Shown piece by piece: positions 34,223-44,097 of a stretch of 60,155 nt of DNA. This stretch comes from M55B167 sp964406095 (GTDB lineage: Bacteria > Verrucomicrobiota > Kiritimatiellia > RFP12 > UBA1067). The translations under genes were made by a program, and so were the position numbers. Below the pieces are notes generated by a model. It saw only the letters and a program-made list of their open reading frames with translations. It was not told the DNA's origin and made no database searches. The stretch lies in contig CAYOQJ010000097.1 in the NCBI GenBank assembly GCA_964406095.1, forward strand, positions 1 through 60,155. The letters are read 5' to 3'. Position 1 is the stretch's first letter; each line of letters opens with the position of its first letter.

Positions 34223-36799
34223 ATGAAGAAACACCACTGGCCGGCATTGAAACATTACACGGGGGCTCATCTCCTGCGGGTCGCCATGCCCATCGGCGGC
34301 ATCGGCACCGGCACGGTGTCGCTGGGGGGACGGGGCGATCTGCGCGACTGGGAGTTGATGAACCGAGGCTCCAAGGGGTTCACGCCCAGGCAGGGCGACT
34401 CCTGGTTTGCCAACGGCCCCTCGGTGCTGCTCTATACCTGCGACCAGGAGGGGCGCCGCGACAGCCGCCTGCTGGAGGGGCCGCTCGAAACGGTCCACTA
34501 TGAAGGCCAGGCGGGCTGCGCGCTGAACAACCACAATTATCCGCGCATGGAGGGTGTCGACTACCGGACGACCTATCCGCTGGCCGAACTGGCGTTCCGC
34601 AAGGCCGGTCTGCCGGTCTCCGTCACTCTGCAGGCATTCAACCCGCTAATACCGGCCAATGTGCCGGACAGCAGTATTCCCTGCGCCCGGTTTGTCTATT
34701 GGCTGAAGAATACCAGCACCGGCAAAGTCAATGCCTCCGTCTGTTTCTCGCTCCCCAACTTCATCGGCGCGGACAAACACACTGAGATCAGGAACTGCTA
34801 CATGCGGACGCATGACTACGGGCCGAAGGCGAATGTGAACACATTCCGGCAGGAGGACGGGATTCAGGGAATTTTCATGTCCTCCGACGGGGTGCCGCGG
34901 CAGCACAGTACCTGGGGCACGATGGCCATCAGCACGGCGGCGGAGTTGGAGGTGAGCTATCGCACACGCTGGGCCCAGTTGAGCTGGGGCGACACGATGC
35001 TGGACTTCTGGGATGACTTCAGCGCGGACGGCCGGGTGGATGAGCGCCATTCGGAGCTGGATGATCCGCTCGCCTCGCTCTGTGTGTCGGTGGAACTGGC
35101 ACCAGGTGAAGAGAAGGCCCTCCCCTTCCTGTTGACCTGGCACTTTCCCAATCGCCTCAATTGGGACACGGCGGCGGTCGAGGGGGTGTTTATGGGCGCA
35201 GGCAGGAAGCCCGTCGAGCTTGAGACCATCGTCGGCAACCACTATTGCACGCAGTACGCCGATGCCTGGGATGTCGCGCGGCGCGAGTTCCCGCGCATGC
35301 CGGAGCTGGAGAAGAGCACTCTGGCTTTCCTCAACGCCTATCTCGCCTCCGATGCGCCGGATGTCATCAAGGAGGCGGCGCTGTTCAATCTGGTCTGCCT
35401 GCGCTCGCAGACCTGCTTCCGTACACCCGACGGCCATTTCTTCGGCTGGGAAGGCACCCACGACTACGGCGGCTCCTGTTTCGGCTCCTGCACCCACGTC
35501 TGGAACTATGAGCAGGGGCTCGGCTTGCTCTTCGGCGAGCTCTCGCGCGACATGCGCGAGATCGAACTGCTGCACAACACGCTGGACTGCGGCGCGATCT
35601 CGTCGCGGGTGAAGCTGCCCCTGCCGAAATCCGACACGGAGCGGTTCAGGCTCTCTGCCGCCGACGGTCATCTGGGGGTGATCATGCGCACCTACCGCGA
35701 CTGGCAGCTCAGCGGGGATGATGCCTTCCTGGATCGCGTGTGGCCGAGCCTGAAGCGGGCCATTGAGTTCTGCTGGGTTCCCGGGGGCTGGGATGCGGAC
35801 CGGGACGGACTGATGGAGGGGTGTCAGCACAACACCATGGATGTCGAGTACTTCGGCCCCAACGGACAGATGAACCTCTGGTATCTGGGGGCCCTCTGTG
35901 TGATGGAGCGCATGGCAGGAGTGAAAGGGGATGAGGCGCTGGCCCGGAAATGCGCTGCGGTTTTCGCGCAGGGACGCAGGGCAACCGTTGACACGCTCTT
36001 CAACGGCGCGTACCTCGAACACAAGGTCATGCCTCCCGGGAAAACGGCGGCCATTCATCCGGCCACCATCGGCAATGTGAGTGCCGTTGATCTGGATGAT
36101 CCGCAGCTCCAGCTCGGCCCGGCCTGTCTCGTTGACCAACTGGTCGGCCAGTGCATGGCGCATGTTTGCAACCTCGGGCATCTGATTGACAAAGCGGTGA
36201 TCCGGACCACCCTCGCCACCATCAAGCGCGAAAACTGGCGGGACAGCCTCTCTGATCACTTCAACCACTTTCGCAGTTATGCGCTGGGAGATGAAAAGGC
36301 CCTGCTGATGGCCAGCTATCCGCACGGAAACCGGCCGAAACATCCCTTCCCCTATTGCAACGAAGTGATGACCGGCTTCGAGTACAGCACGGCTGTCCAC
36401 ATGCTGTACGAGGGCATGGAGGGCGAAGGGCTCGCCTGTTTCAAGGCGGTTCGCGACCGCTACGACGGGCTTAAGCGCAACCCGTACGACGAGGCCGAAT
36501 GCGGACATCACTATGCCCGGCCCCTGGCGGCCTGGGGCGGTCTGCCGGCCTGGAGCGGATTCAACTATTCCGCTGTGGAAAAAAGGCTCTGTCTCGGCCG
36601 TCCGGGAACCTTCTTCTGGTCCACCGGCAACGCCTGGGGCAGCTACACCCTTGTGCAGGAAGAGAGGGGTTGCCGATTGACGCTGAACCTCCACGCCGGC
36701 ACACTCGAGATTAACACGATTAGGTATCGGGACAAAAACTGTCCGCTGAACGTGCCTTGCCGGCTCACGGACGGAGAATCATTGGTCTGTCACCTGTAG
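34223..36799 (+). CDS. GH116-family glycoside hydrolase
   Basis: An 858-residue enzyme of the GBA2/TxGH116 family (beta-glucosidase, xylosidase or glucosylceramidase activities). The N-terminal domain has MPIGGIGTGTVSLGG and LQAFNPLIPANVPDSSIPCARF, both typical. The catalytic (alpha/alpha)6 domain has GWEGTHDYGG with candidate nucleophile E410, and NTMDVEYFGPNGQMNLWYLGAL with candidate acid/base D540, aligned by eye to the family. No signal peptide is seen, so it probably acts in the cytoplasm on imported oligosaccharides. It is followed within 13 bases by the UroD-like gene. Confidence 0.85.
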   Translation: MKKHHWPALKHYTGAHLLRVAMPIGGIGTGTVSLGGRGDLRDWELMNRGSKGFTPRQGDSWFANGPSVLLYTCDQEGRRDSRLLEGPLETVHYEGQAGCALNNHNYPRMEGVDYRTTYPLAELAFRKAGLPVSVTLQAFNPLIPANVPDSSIPCARFVYWLKNTSTGKVNASVCFSLPNFIGADKHTEIRNCYMRTHDYGPKANVNTFRQEDGIQGIFMSSDGVPRQHSTWGTMAISTAAELEVSYRTRWAQLSWGDTMLDFWDDFSADGRVDERHSELDDPLASLCVSVELAPGEEKALPFLLTWHFPNRLNWDTAAVEGVFMGAGRKPVELETIVGNHYCTQYADAWDVARREFPRMPELEKSTLAFLNAYLASDAPDVIKEAALFNLVCLRSQTCFRTPDGHFFGWEGTHDYGGSCFGSCTHVWNYEQGLGLLFGELSRDMREIELLHNTLDCGAISSRVKLPLPKSDTERFRLSAADGHLGVIMRTYRDWQLSGDDAFLDRVWPSLKRAIEFCWVPGGWDADRDGLMEGCQHNTMDVEYFGPNGQMNLWYLGALCVMERMAGVKGDEALARKCAAVFAQGRRATVDTLFNGAYLEHKVMPPGKTAAIHPATIGNVSAVDLDDPQLQLGPACLVDQLVGQCMAHVCNLGHLIDKAVIRTTLATIKRENWRDSLSDHFNHFRSYALGDEKALLMASYPHGNRPKHPFPYCNEVMTGFEYSTAVHMLYEGMEGEGLACFKAVRDRYDGLKRNPYDEAECGHHYARPLAAWGGLPAWSGFNYSAVEKRLCLGRPGTFFWSTGNAWGSYTLVQEERGCRLTLNLHAGTLEINTIRYRDKNCPLNVPCRLTDGESLVCHL

Positions 36800-36812
36800 T
36801 TCAGAGAATCCC

Positions 36813-38153
36813 ATGATAACGATCACACGAGAAGAACGCACGCGCCTTAGGGCGCTGGCTCAGCGCGTGGCTGAGCTGAGTGCCACTGAAGAGAACGAGG
36901 CGACACGGCGCGAGTGGTACCGGCACAATGCCTTAAAGGCCGGCCGCCCCATGATTCTGGTCTACCCCGAAGGGAGCTGGGAGGAGTTGCTGCCGGCATC
37001 GCTGTTGCAATGCGCGGACGAGACGGCCCGCGAGGTGGAGTACAAGCTGCTTGCGCAAATCTTTCAGGCGGACTACCTGCGGGACGACAGTGTGGTGGAG
37101 CCGGAGTTTCTGGTTCCCGGGCTGATCGACTATGCTTCGTTTGTGCCGCAGCAGGGTGTTCATCGAACAACGACCTTTTGCTTTCACACCGGGCTGGTCA
37201 GTCCGGTGACGGGGTGGGAGTTGAACCCCGTCTCCGGTTTTATTCCCACCTTATGGGAGGCTAATCGTCAGCTTGGGGAGCAGCAGGCCGACCACGGCCA
37301 GGAGATACTCCGCGATACCTCGGAGCTTACCGGGTATACCACGCCCCGCGTAACCTATTGCGAAAAGGAAACCCTGGAGAAATACCATGCGATTGGGGAC
37401 GCGATCGGCGACATCCTGAATGTGCGGCTGGCCGGCGTGATGCATTGCTCGTTTCACCTTGCCAGCGTCTACTGCACTCTGCGGGGCGGAATGATGAACC
37501 TGTTCTATGATCTGGCGGAGCGCCCCGATCTGGTTCATCGAACCATGGCGCGTCTGCAGGAATTCAACCTGGACATGATCAAGCAGTACGAGCAGCAGAA
37601 CCTCTTCACGCTGAACAACGGCGGCTGCCTCCAGTCAACCGGCGGTCTCGGGTTTACATCAGAGCTGCCTGCCGCTGGTTTTGACGGCTATCATGTCAGA
37701 CCTGCCGATATCTGGGCCTCCTGCGAAGCCCAGGAGTTCTCCCACGTCTCCCCCGAAATGTTCTCCGAATTCATGATGCCGTATGAAAAGGCTCTGATGA
37801 CACCGTTCGGCCTGACCGGCTACGGCTGTTGCGAGCCCCTGGAAAACAAACTCGATGACCTGTTCGCCGTCCAAAACCTCAGACGCATCTCCTGTTCGCC
37901 CTTTGCGGACATCAAGAAATTCGCTGAAAAGGTTCAGGACAGGTACATCCTCTCCTGGAAGCCTGACCCCGCTATCCTGTCAAACGACTTTGAAACAGCG
38001 GCCTTGGAAACGTATCTGCGCGAGGCGCTGCGCAAGGCGCGTGGAACGCGCATGGAAATCATTCTGAAAGACACGCACACCTGCCAGAATCAGCCGGAAC
38101 GGTTTCGGCGCTGGATCGACACTGCTCGACGCATTGTGAGCGAAGAGGGGTGA
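36813..38153 (+). CDS. Uroporphyrinogen decarboxylase-like (methyltransferase-type) protein
   Basis: A 446-residue protein resembling the UroD superfamily, which includes haem UroD and the corrinoid methyltransferases MtaA/CmuA. The last third is typical: NNGGCLQSTGGLGF, a SPEMFSEFMMPYEKAL helix, a GYGCCEPLENKLDDL turn, and ILSWKPDPAILSNDF. Cys residues in these loops could bind zinc as in the methyltransferases. It is unlikely to make haem here, as it sits between GH116 and the sulfatase fusion; such paralogues are frequent in glycan loci of PVC bacteria, role unknown. Confidence 0.75.
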   Translation: MITITREERTRLRALAQRVAELSATEENEATRREWYRHNALKAGRPMILVYPEGSWEELLPASLLQCADETAREVEYKLLAQIFQADYLRDDSVVEPEFLVPGLIDYASFVPQQGVHRTTTFCFHTGLVSPVTGWELNPVSGFIPTLWEANRQLGEQQADHGQEILRDTSELTGYTTPRVTYCEKETLEKYHAIGDAIGDILNVRLAGVMHCSFHLASVYCTLRGGMMNLFYDLAERPDLVHRTMARLQEFNLDMIKQYEQQNLFTLNNGGCLQSTGGLGFTSELPAAGFDGYHVRPADIWASCEAQEFSHVSPEMFSEFMMPYEKALMTPFGLTGYGCCEPLENKLDDLFAVQNLRRISCSPFADIKKFAEKVQDRYILSWKPDPAILSNDFETAALETYLREALRKARGTRMEIILKDTHTCQNQPERFRRWIDTARRIVSEEG

Positions 38154-38205
38154 AAGAGGTGCTGTCGAAATTGGCGGGAAACAGGCAGCAAAAAGGAGAG
38201 GCACA

Positions 38206-41200
38206 ATGATACATCAATCCGGAAACAGAACCTTTATGCGGGCCGCGGCGCTGTGTGCCGTTGCACTCGCCGGTTTTCACGCCGCTCAGGCCGGGCCGGC
38301 GGCAGAGGAGTGGGGCAGGACCCGCTACGTGGCCGGTCCCGGCGGCAGCCGCGCCGTAGAGCTTTACGACAACGGGTTTGTCAACCTGGGCGCTGCATCT
38401 GAGCTGGAGCTGCCGCAGACCAGCATCGAGCTGATCTTCAAGCTGAACAGCATCCCGGGGCGGACGTATAATCCGTCTCTGATCGCCATGCGTAATGATA
38501 ACTCGGTGCGCTTCAGCCTGCACATCATGCACGATCTCTCGCAACTGGTCATGTGGAATGGAAGAGCACCCGTCATCTTCCCGGTGCCCGGCGGAAAGCT
38601 GGCCGTGGAAAATTGGCATCATGCCTTGCTCACCTGGCAGGGGCAGGAAGTGACCCTTTATCTCAACGGCGTTTCTCTTGGAAAGAAGAGCGGAAGCTTC
38701 AATATACAGGCGCAAGGCCTGCCCCTCTTGGTCGGCGCGTCTTCGCTGGCCGGAGCGGAGTGGTGCACTATGAGCGCGGGCGAAGTCGCCGTCTACAGCC
38801 GGGCGCTGACAGCGGAAGAGGCGGCCGCGCACGCCGCCCCTGTCGGCAAGGGCCTTGCCCTGAAGGAGCACTATGCTCCGTTGATCCTCGGCACCGCGGG
38901 GTTGGTGGCCTACTGGCGCATGGAAGGAACACTCAAAGACGATAAGAGCAACCGCACCGGGTCTTTCGTTGTGGATGACTCGCGCTCTCCTCACCGGGTG
39001 AGCCTTCTGTCATCGCAGCTCGGCTACCAGACCGAATCGAGCAAGCGCGCATATATCAGGGATCTGGACCGGCAGAAAATCGCGGACGACACCGCCTTTA
39101 CTGTGCACCGTGCTGAAGACAATGCAATCGTCCATCAGGGGCAGGCCGCGTATTGGGGCGAGAAGTGGGGGTCTCACTGGTGGGTGCTCGATTTTTCCGA
39201 TGTCAAGGCGGACGGCAAATACACCCTGAAGGTCGAAAAAACGCAGAGCAATCCGTTCTTCGTCGGCAGGACTCCGCTGATGCAATACGAGATGGTCGAT
39301 ATCGCCCTGACGCAGCTTGACGCCAGGCATAACCATGGCGAACCCAACACCTACCTGAACGGCAAACTGAGATTTCACGGCCGCTGGATGACACCCGACG
39401 GGACGCATCCGCAGGGCATCTACCGCGACTGCATGTCGAATTTTTCCGAGATTCAGTCCATCGGCATGACCACCATGGGGCTGATCTCGCTGTACCGCTA
39501 CCAGAAGGATGCCTTCTCTGCGGAAGATCAGAAACGCATACGCGACTACATCGTTCTCGGAGCGGACTACATCACCGCCTGCCAGCGAAAGACCGACGAT
39601 CCGAAGACCAACGGGCGCTTCGCTCACTCCATTCTGGTCAATACCTTGCATGACGGCTGCGGCTGGTCCGGCAACGTCTACGGCTGGCACGATATGGCGT
39701 ATGCCATGGTCGTGCTCTGCAAAGCCTACGAAAGCGTCAAGCCGTTCAACCCTGAAAAGGCGCAGAACTATCTGGATGCCGCGAAGCTGGCCTACACCTG
39801 CGCGACGTTCCGGCCCTATCATCTTCCCGAGGAGTATGAACTGGCTCAGCGCGATGACAACTACGATCCTGTCCGCGACTACGACAAGGCCCGCTGGACC
39901 CCGAAGCTCAAGGAATTCCGAACCGATCCATCCAAAATTCGCGCCGGGTGGAACAACTACCAGCAATTCGCGCGGATGTTCTACAATAAACCTGATTCAT
40001 GGACCGAACCTCAAACTTTGAAAACCAGGGAAAAGCTGCCGTTTCTCCATGGCTGCACGCTGCTGTACCGGATCAGCGGCGAGTTGAAATATCTGGAGAG
40101 CGCGGTTGAATTTGCCGCTTCCATCGCATATCGGCAGTTCAACGACTGGCGCAATCCCATCGAGGGGGTCTATGGCACCTTCTTCGAGTTTGAGGGCGAC
40201 GATGAGGCGCTTTCGATCGAGTGCGGTCAGGCGGGTGGAAAGTTCATGGGCCATATTGATGCCCTCAATGTCAATGGTTTCATCGAACTACTGAGACTGA
40301 TGCCCGACCACCCTGATGCCGCGAAGTGGCTGAATGTGGTCAAGACCTATACCGACCGTTATGTCCGGAAGGCAGCCGAAATCAATCCGCTGGGCATCCA
40401 TCCCGTCTCTGTTTACCGCGACCCCGAGCATGGCGGGGTGAAGTTTTTCATGAACCTGCTGCATGGTGCCACCGGACACTACGGACAGATGGCCGAGAAT
40501 ATCCTCGAACTGGCCGATTTCCTCAATGACAGCTCCCTTGTGCCGCTCGCCGAGGCGAACCTTCAATTTTACACGGGGCTCAATCCCGGAGTCCCTCAAG
40601 GTGCAAACGCCTGGAAGGCCGCCACGCTGATCAACAAAGTGGGGCCATCCTACTACAACACCGGCGGAGAGGGCATCAAGGGCGGCGTGATCAACGGGTT
40701 CATGGCCGGGCGGAACTGGGTGTTGACCCCGATTTCAGCGAAGCGCGATGCCCCCGACCTGGCAGGCGGTCAGGAGGACTGGGTGGCTCACAGCCATCCC
40801 TATGTCGGTGCCGCCGCCCGGATGGAGAATCCCTTCACCCTCGTGGTCCATACCTCAGATAACGGCAAGCCCGTTGCGGCAACCGTTCGACTGAGCTTAC
40901 CGGAGACCAGCGACTACACAACGGGGGAAAAGGGATCCGTGACGGTTGCCGACCTGCCGGTGAACCGCAAGGGCACACTCTCGGCCAGTTTCGGCAAGCA
41001 GACCATCACCCGGGAGCTGGACACGGTGCCGGGCGGCACTTTGACATGGAAGGTTGATTTTGCCGAGTTTGCAACTCTGACACTGGAGGTGCCTGACCAG
41101 CTCGGACTCCGGGCCGAGGGCCAGGCCGTGGTCCGGATCAGCAACCTGGGCAGCAAAGCCATTAACGGGAAAGTGCACCTCTCCGCCGACGGCGCGACGC

Positions 41201-42756
41201 TGGCGGTTGCTTCTGTCGATATCGCGCTTCCGGTCGGCGAAACCAGAGAGATTCCGATCGCATGCAAGGGCGGCGACCGGGTCATGCCTTACCTCGTCAG
41301 CGCGACGCTGAAGACCGGGCGGGGCGTACTCGCAACGGCAAGCCGACAAGGGCTGGCGGGGGAGAAAGGACCCAACATCCTGGTCATCTTTGTTGATGAT
41401 GTGGGTTACAACGATCTTGGCTGTTATGATGCGCGGGATCCCGCTATCCAGACACCCAACATGGATCGGATGGCTGCGGAAGGGATTCGCTTCACGGACT
41501 GGCAATCCGCCTGCAGCGTCTGCGCACCCAGTCGGGCTGCCTTGCTCACCGGAAGATACCCCAGCCGATGCGGCCTGCCGATCGTCCCTAGCGGAAGACA
41601 ATTCGGTGAGAACTACCGACAGAACATTGGTCTGCAACAGTCCGAGATTACGATCCCGGAACTGCTCAAGCCGCTGGGTTATCGGACGGCCATGTACGGC
41701 AAGAGCCACCTTGGCGACGACAGGAAGTTTTACCCCCTTCGGCATGGCTTCGACGAGTACTACGGGGCACTGGGCAATTTCCCCGTTCGCGGGACCCATC
41801 CGGTTCTAGAGGGTGACGAAGTCGTCGAGCCGGCGGCGCGCTTTCAGGACATCCATATCAAGCTGACGGAAAGGACGGTCGGCTTCATGAAAAAAAGCCA
41901 GAAGGAGGGAAAGCCTTTTTTTATCTATCTGGCGCACTACCTGGCCCATGGTCCTTGGGATCCAAACCGTGAATTCGCCACCGATGAGGAATGGGAAATT
42001 TACCAGAACCAACCGATCCGGGGGCATTTGAAGAATGGTGGCGACAAAGTTTATCCGGCTTTGATGCGGGAACTTGACTGGCATGTCGGGGAGGTTCTGA
42101 AAGCCATTAAAGACCTGGGCATTGATGAGGAAACCCTGGTATTCCTTGTTTCGGACAACGGGCATTGGGAACCCGCTGGCTCGGCATGGCCCTTGAGGGG
42201 TTCCAAGTTCAATACCTTCGAGGGCGGCCATCGCGTGCCAGCCATCGCAAGATGGCCGGGCACGATTCCCCCCGGGCAAGTGAGTGATGCGATTTGCTCG
42301 ACGATGGATATATTCCCAACCATCGCCCACTTCACCGGAGCGGAGTTGCCGGATGACCGGAAGATCGATGGGCTTGAAATCTCCCGTGTCTTGAGAGGGA
42401 AAACGTTGGAAAGCGGGCACGAAATTCTCTACTATTATAACGGCATCACGCTGGAGGCCGTGCGGGCAGGAAAATGGAAACTTCATTTGCCCAGGACTCC
42501 CCCGGCCAAGGTTTTTTGGGCCAAAGGAGCGCTCGGCGGGTTTCGGAATCTTGAACACCCCGTTCTGTATAATCTCGATGCGGACATAGGTGAGAAGACG
42601 GATGTGGCGGCCGAACACACCGAGGTGGTTGAGCGGATGTTGGCTCTCGCCCAAAAAACCCGGGAAGAATTGGGGGATTGGAACCTCACCGGAACGGATC
42701 AGAAAAAACTTCTGGATTACACCGGTGACATCAACAATCCGGTACGGGCGAGGTGA
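38206..42756 (+). CDS. Fusion protein: LamG-like, cellulase-Ig, GH9-like and sulfatase domains
   Basis: A 1516-residue secreted protein; AAGGAG precedes the ATG and a signal peptide ends near HAAQA. Domains: LamG-like lectin fold (about 40-230), CelD_N Ig-like domain from SQLGYQ (about 266-350), GH9-like (alpha/alpha)6 domain (about 359-875), an Ig/CARDB-like linker (about 890-1050), and a complete sulfatase (about 1055-1516) with IFVDDVGYNDLG, CAPSR (C1106), YGKSHLG and VSDNGHWEP. The GH9 DAGD motif is replaced by GIYRDCMSNFSE, so the hydrolase mechanism may be altered. One chain could both desulfate and cleave a polysaccharide. The C1106 motif suits the anaerobic maturase. Confidence 0.88.
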   Translation: MIHQSGNRTFMRAAALCAVALAGFHAAQAGPAAEEWGRTRYVAGPGGSRAVELYDNGFVNLGAASELELPQTSIELIFKLNSIPGRTYNPSLIAMRNDNSVRFSLHIMHDLSQLVMWNGRAPVIFPVPGGKLAVENWHHALLTWQGQEVTLYLNGVSLGKKSGSFNIQAQGLPLLVGASSLAGAEWCTMSAGEVAVYSRALTAEEAAAHAAPVGKGLALKEHYAPLILGTAGLVAYWRMEGTLKDDKSNRTGSFVVDDSRSPHRVSLLSSQLGYQTESSKRAYIRDLDRQKIADDTAFTVHRAEDNAIVHQGQAAYWGEKWGSHWWVLDFSDVKADGKYTLKVEKTQSNPFFVGRTPLMQYEMVDIALTQLDARHNHGEPNTYLNGKLRFHGRWMTPDGTHPQGIYRDCMSNFSEIQSIGMTTMGLISLYRYQKDAFSAEDQKRIRDYIVLGADYITACQRKTDDPKTNGRFAHSILVNTLHDGCGWSGNVYGWHDMAYAMVVLCKAYESVKPFNPEKAQNYLDAAKLAYTCATFRPYHLPEEYELAQRDDNYDPVRDYDKARWTPKLKEFRTDPSKIRAGWNNYQQFARMFYNKPDSWTEPQTLKTREKLPFLHGCTLLYRISGELKYLESAVEFAASIAYRQFNDWRNPIEGVYGTFFEFEGDDEALSIECGQAGGKFMGHIDALNVNGFIELLRLMPDHPDAAKWLNVVKTYTDRYVRKAAEINPLGIHPVSVYRDPEHGGVKFFMNLLHGATGHYGQMAENILELADFLNDSSLVPLAEANLQFYTGLNPGVPQGANAWKAATLINKVGPSYYNTGGEGIKGGVINGFMAGRNWVLTPISAKRDAPDLAGGQEDWVAHSHPYVGAAARMENPFTLVVHTSDNGKPVAATVRLSLPETSDYTTGEKGSVTVADLPVNRKGTLSASFGKQTITRELDTVPGGTLTWKVDFAEFATLTLEVPDQLGLRAEGQAVVRISNLGSKAINGKVHLSADGATLAVASVDIALPVGETREIPIACKGGDRVMPYLVSATLKTGRGVLATASRQGLAGEKGPNILVIFVDDVGYNDLGCYDARDPAIQTPNMDRMAAEGIRFTDWQSACSVCAPSRAALLTGRYPSRCGLPIVPSGRQFGENYRQNIGLQQSEITIPELLKPLGYRTAMYGKSHLGDDRKFYPLRHGFDEYYGALGNFPVRGTHPVLEGDEVVEPAARFQDIHIKLTERTVGFMKKSQKEGKPFFIYLAHYLAHGPWDPNREFATDEEWEIYQNQPIRGHLKNGGDKVYPALMRELDWHVGEVLKAIKDLGIDEETLVFLVSDNGHWEPAGSAWPLRGSKFNTFEGGHRVPAIARWPGTIPPGQVSDAICSTMDIFPTIAHFTGAELPDDRKIDGLEISRVLRGKTLESGHEILYYYNGITLEAVRAGKWKLHLPRTPPAKVFWAKGALGGFRNLEHPVLYNLDADIGEKTDVAAEHTEVVERMLALAQKTREELGDWNLTGTDQKKLLDYTGDINNPVRAR

Positions 42757-43951
42757 ATGGAGTACAGAAAGAAGCGGTCAAGGAAAACAAATAAAAGCAA
42801 CACGCAAAAAATTATTAAACTGGGGCCGTCCAAAGACGCGCGTCCTGCTGGCCATGGGATACTATGATCGCGAGATCCATCGCGGCGTGGCCCGGTACTG
42901 CCGCGAGGCGGGGTGGTCCCTGGACAGCTCCATCAGTCACTACGGTATCCTCCCCAGTCACTGGGAGGGGGATGGCATTGTCACGCTCTTCCATGCGCGT
43001 CGTCCCGAACTGACTGCCTACGTGAAAGCCAGCGGTTTGCCCTTTGTCAACCTGAACAAGGGAACGACCGGCAAACAGGGTCAACTACCGCCTGTCGGCT
43101 TGGATAACGAGGCCATCAGCAAGCTGGTTGTGCGGCATTTTGTGGATCGCGGGTACAGTAACTTTGCCTTCCTGCGATTAACGGACAACTGGGTTGAATG
43201 CGAACGCCGTCTGGCATTCGAGGCCGCCGTGAAGGCGGCGGACAGGCACTACCGGTGCCTCGATGCGCGTAACACGGATGACGCGGCGGAAGCCGACAAC
43301 CTTGTCCCGTGGCTTGCCCGCACGCTACCGACATTTGCGTTTCCGTTGGCCATCATGGCCCAGGATGACCAGAGCGCGGCCACTGTCCTGCGGGCCTGCG
43401 AGATGGCTCTGCTGGGCGTGCCGACCCAGGTCGCCCTCTGCGGGGTCGACAACGAAGAGCTGCTGTGCGACAACGCCTCCGTGCCCTTGAGCAGTGTCGA
43501 TTGCAACCTGGAAGGGCTGGGGTATGAAGCGACAAAGGCGCTCGAACGGATATTGCAGGGTAAACCACCGCCCCGGACGTGTCTGCGAATCGCACCCAAA
43601 GGTCTCGTTATCCGCAAGAGCACCGATGCGGTGGCGATCCCCGATGTGAATGTCGCGACCGCCGTCAGCTTCATCCGGGATCACTTCCGCGATGCGATCG
43701 GCGTTGATGATGTCACTGCGCACACGAAATTATGTCGCCGGAGACTGCATGACGCCTTTGTGAAGCACACCGGGCATGGCATCGCCCATGAGATTACACG
43801 GGTGCGTCTTGAACAGGCCATCGAACTGCTGCGGAACACGGATAAGAAGCTCGCGACTATCGCACGCGAAACCGGCTTTTCCAGCGCTCCCTACATGAGC
43901 GCCGTTTTCCAGCGCCAGTTGAAACGCTCTCCCGGCAGTTTTCGTCCGTGA
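42725..43951 (+). CDS. XylR-like regulator: periplasmic-binding domain plus AraC HTH
   Basis: A transcription regulator of about 400 residues. The LacI-type ligand domain starts at TRVLLAMGYYDREIHRGVARY and includes PPVGLDNEAI, GYSNFAFL and VALCGVDNEELLCDNASVPLSSVD. A C-terminal AraC HTH pair follows (LCRRRLHDAFVKHTG, IARETGFSSAPYMSAVFQRQLKRSPGSFR). It would sense a sugar and switch the island genes. The start is unclear: no ATG precedes the conserved region. The GTG at 42725 overlaps the sulfatase fusion by 32 bases; AAGGA with a nearby ATA is another candidate. Confidence 0.82.
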   Translation: MTSTIRYGRGEWSTERSGQGKQIKATRKKLLNWGRPKTRVLLAMGYYDREIHRGVARYCREAGWSLDSSISHYGILPSHWEGDGIVTLFHARRPELTAYVKASGLPFVNLNKGTTGKQGQLPPVGLDNEAISKLVVRHFVDRGYSNFAFLRLTDNWVECERRLAFEAAVKAADRHYRCLDARNTDDAAEADNLVPWLARTLPTFAFPLAIMAQDDQSAATVLRACEMALLGVPTQVALCGVDNEELLCDNASVPLSSVDCNLEGLGYEATKALERILQGKPPPRTCLRIAPKGLVIRKSTDAVAIPDVNVATAVSFIRDHFRDAIGVDDVTAHTKLCRRRLHDAFVKHTGHGIAHEITRVRLEQAIELLRNTDKKLATIARETGFSSAPYMSAVFQRQLKRSPGSFRP

Positions 43952-44097
43952 CCCTCTGTCATTTTTTGTCAAAGTGCCCTGACACCATCACCATCCGCGG
44001 TTTAGTCCGTTTGCGTTTGCGTTCCGGGGGCGGGGGCGGTATACTTCCGACTATGAACAGACGCATCCCATACGCGGTGGCCAATTATGAAAAAATC

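Noticed and set aside
34646..36694. 682-codon open frame on the minus strand inside GH116
   Set aside because: It lies wholly antisense to a well-supported GH116 gene in GC-rich DNA, where antisense frames stay open by codon bias; its protein has no recognisable motif.
38059..38994. Long minus-strand open frame at the start of the sulfatase fusion
   Set aside because: Antisense to a gene with signal peptide and ribosome site; no family features.
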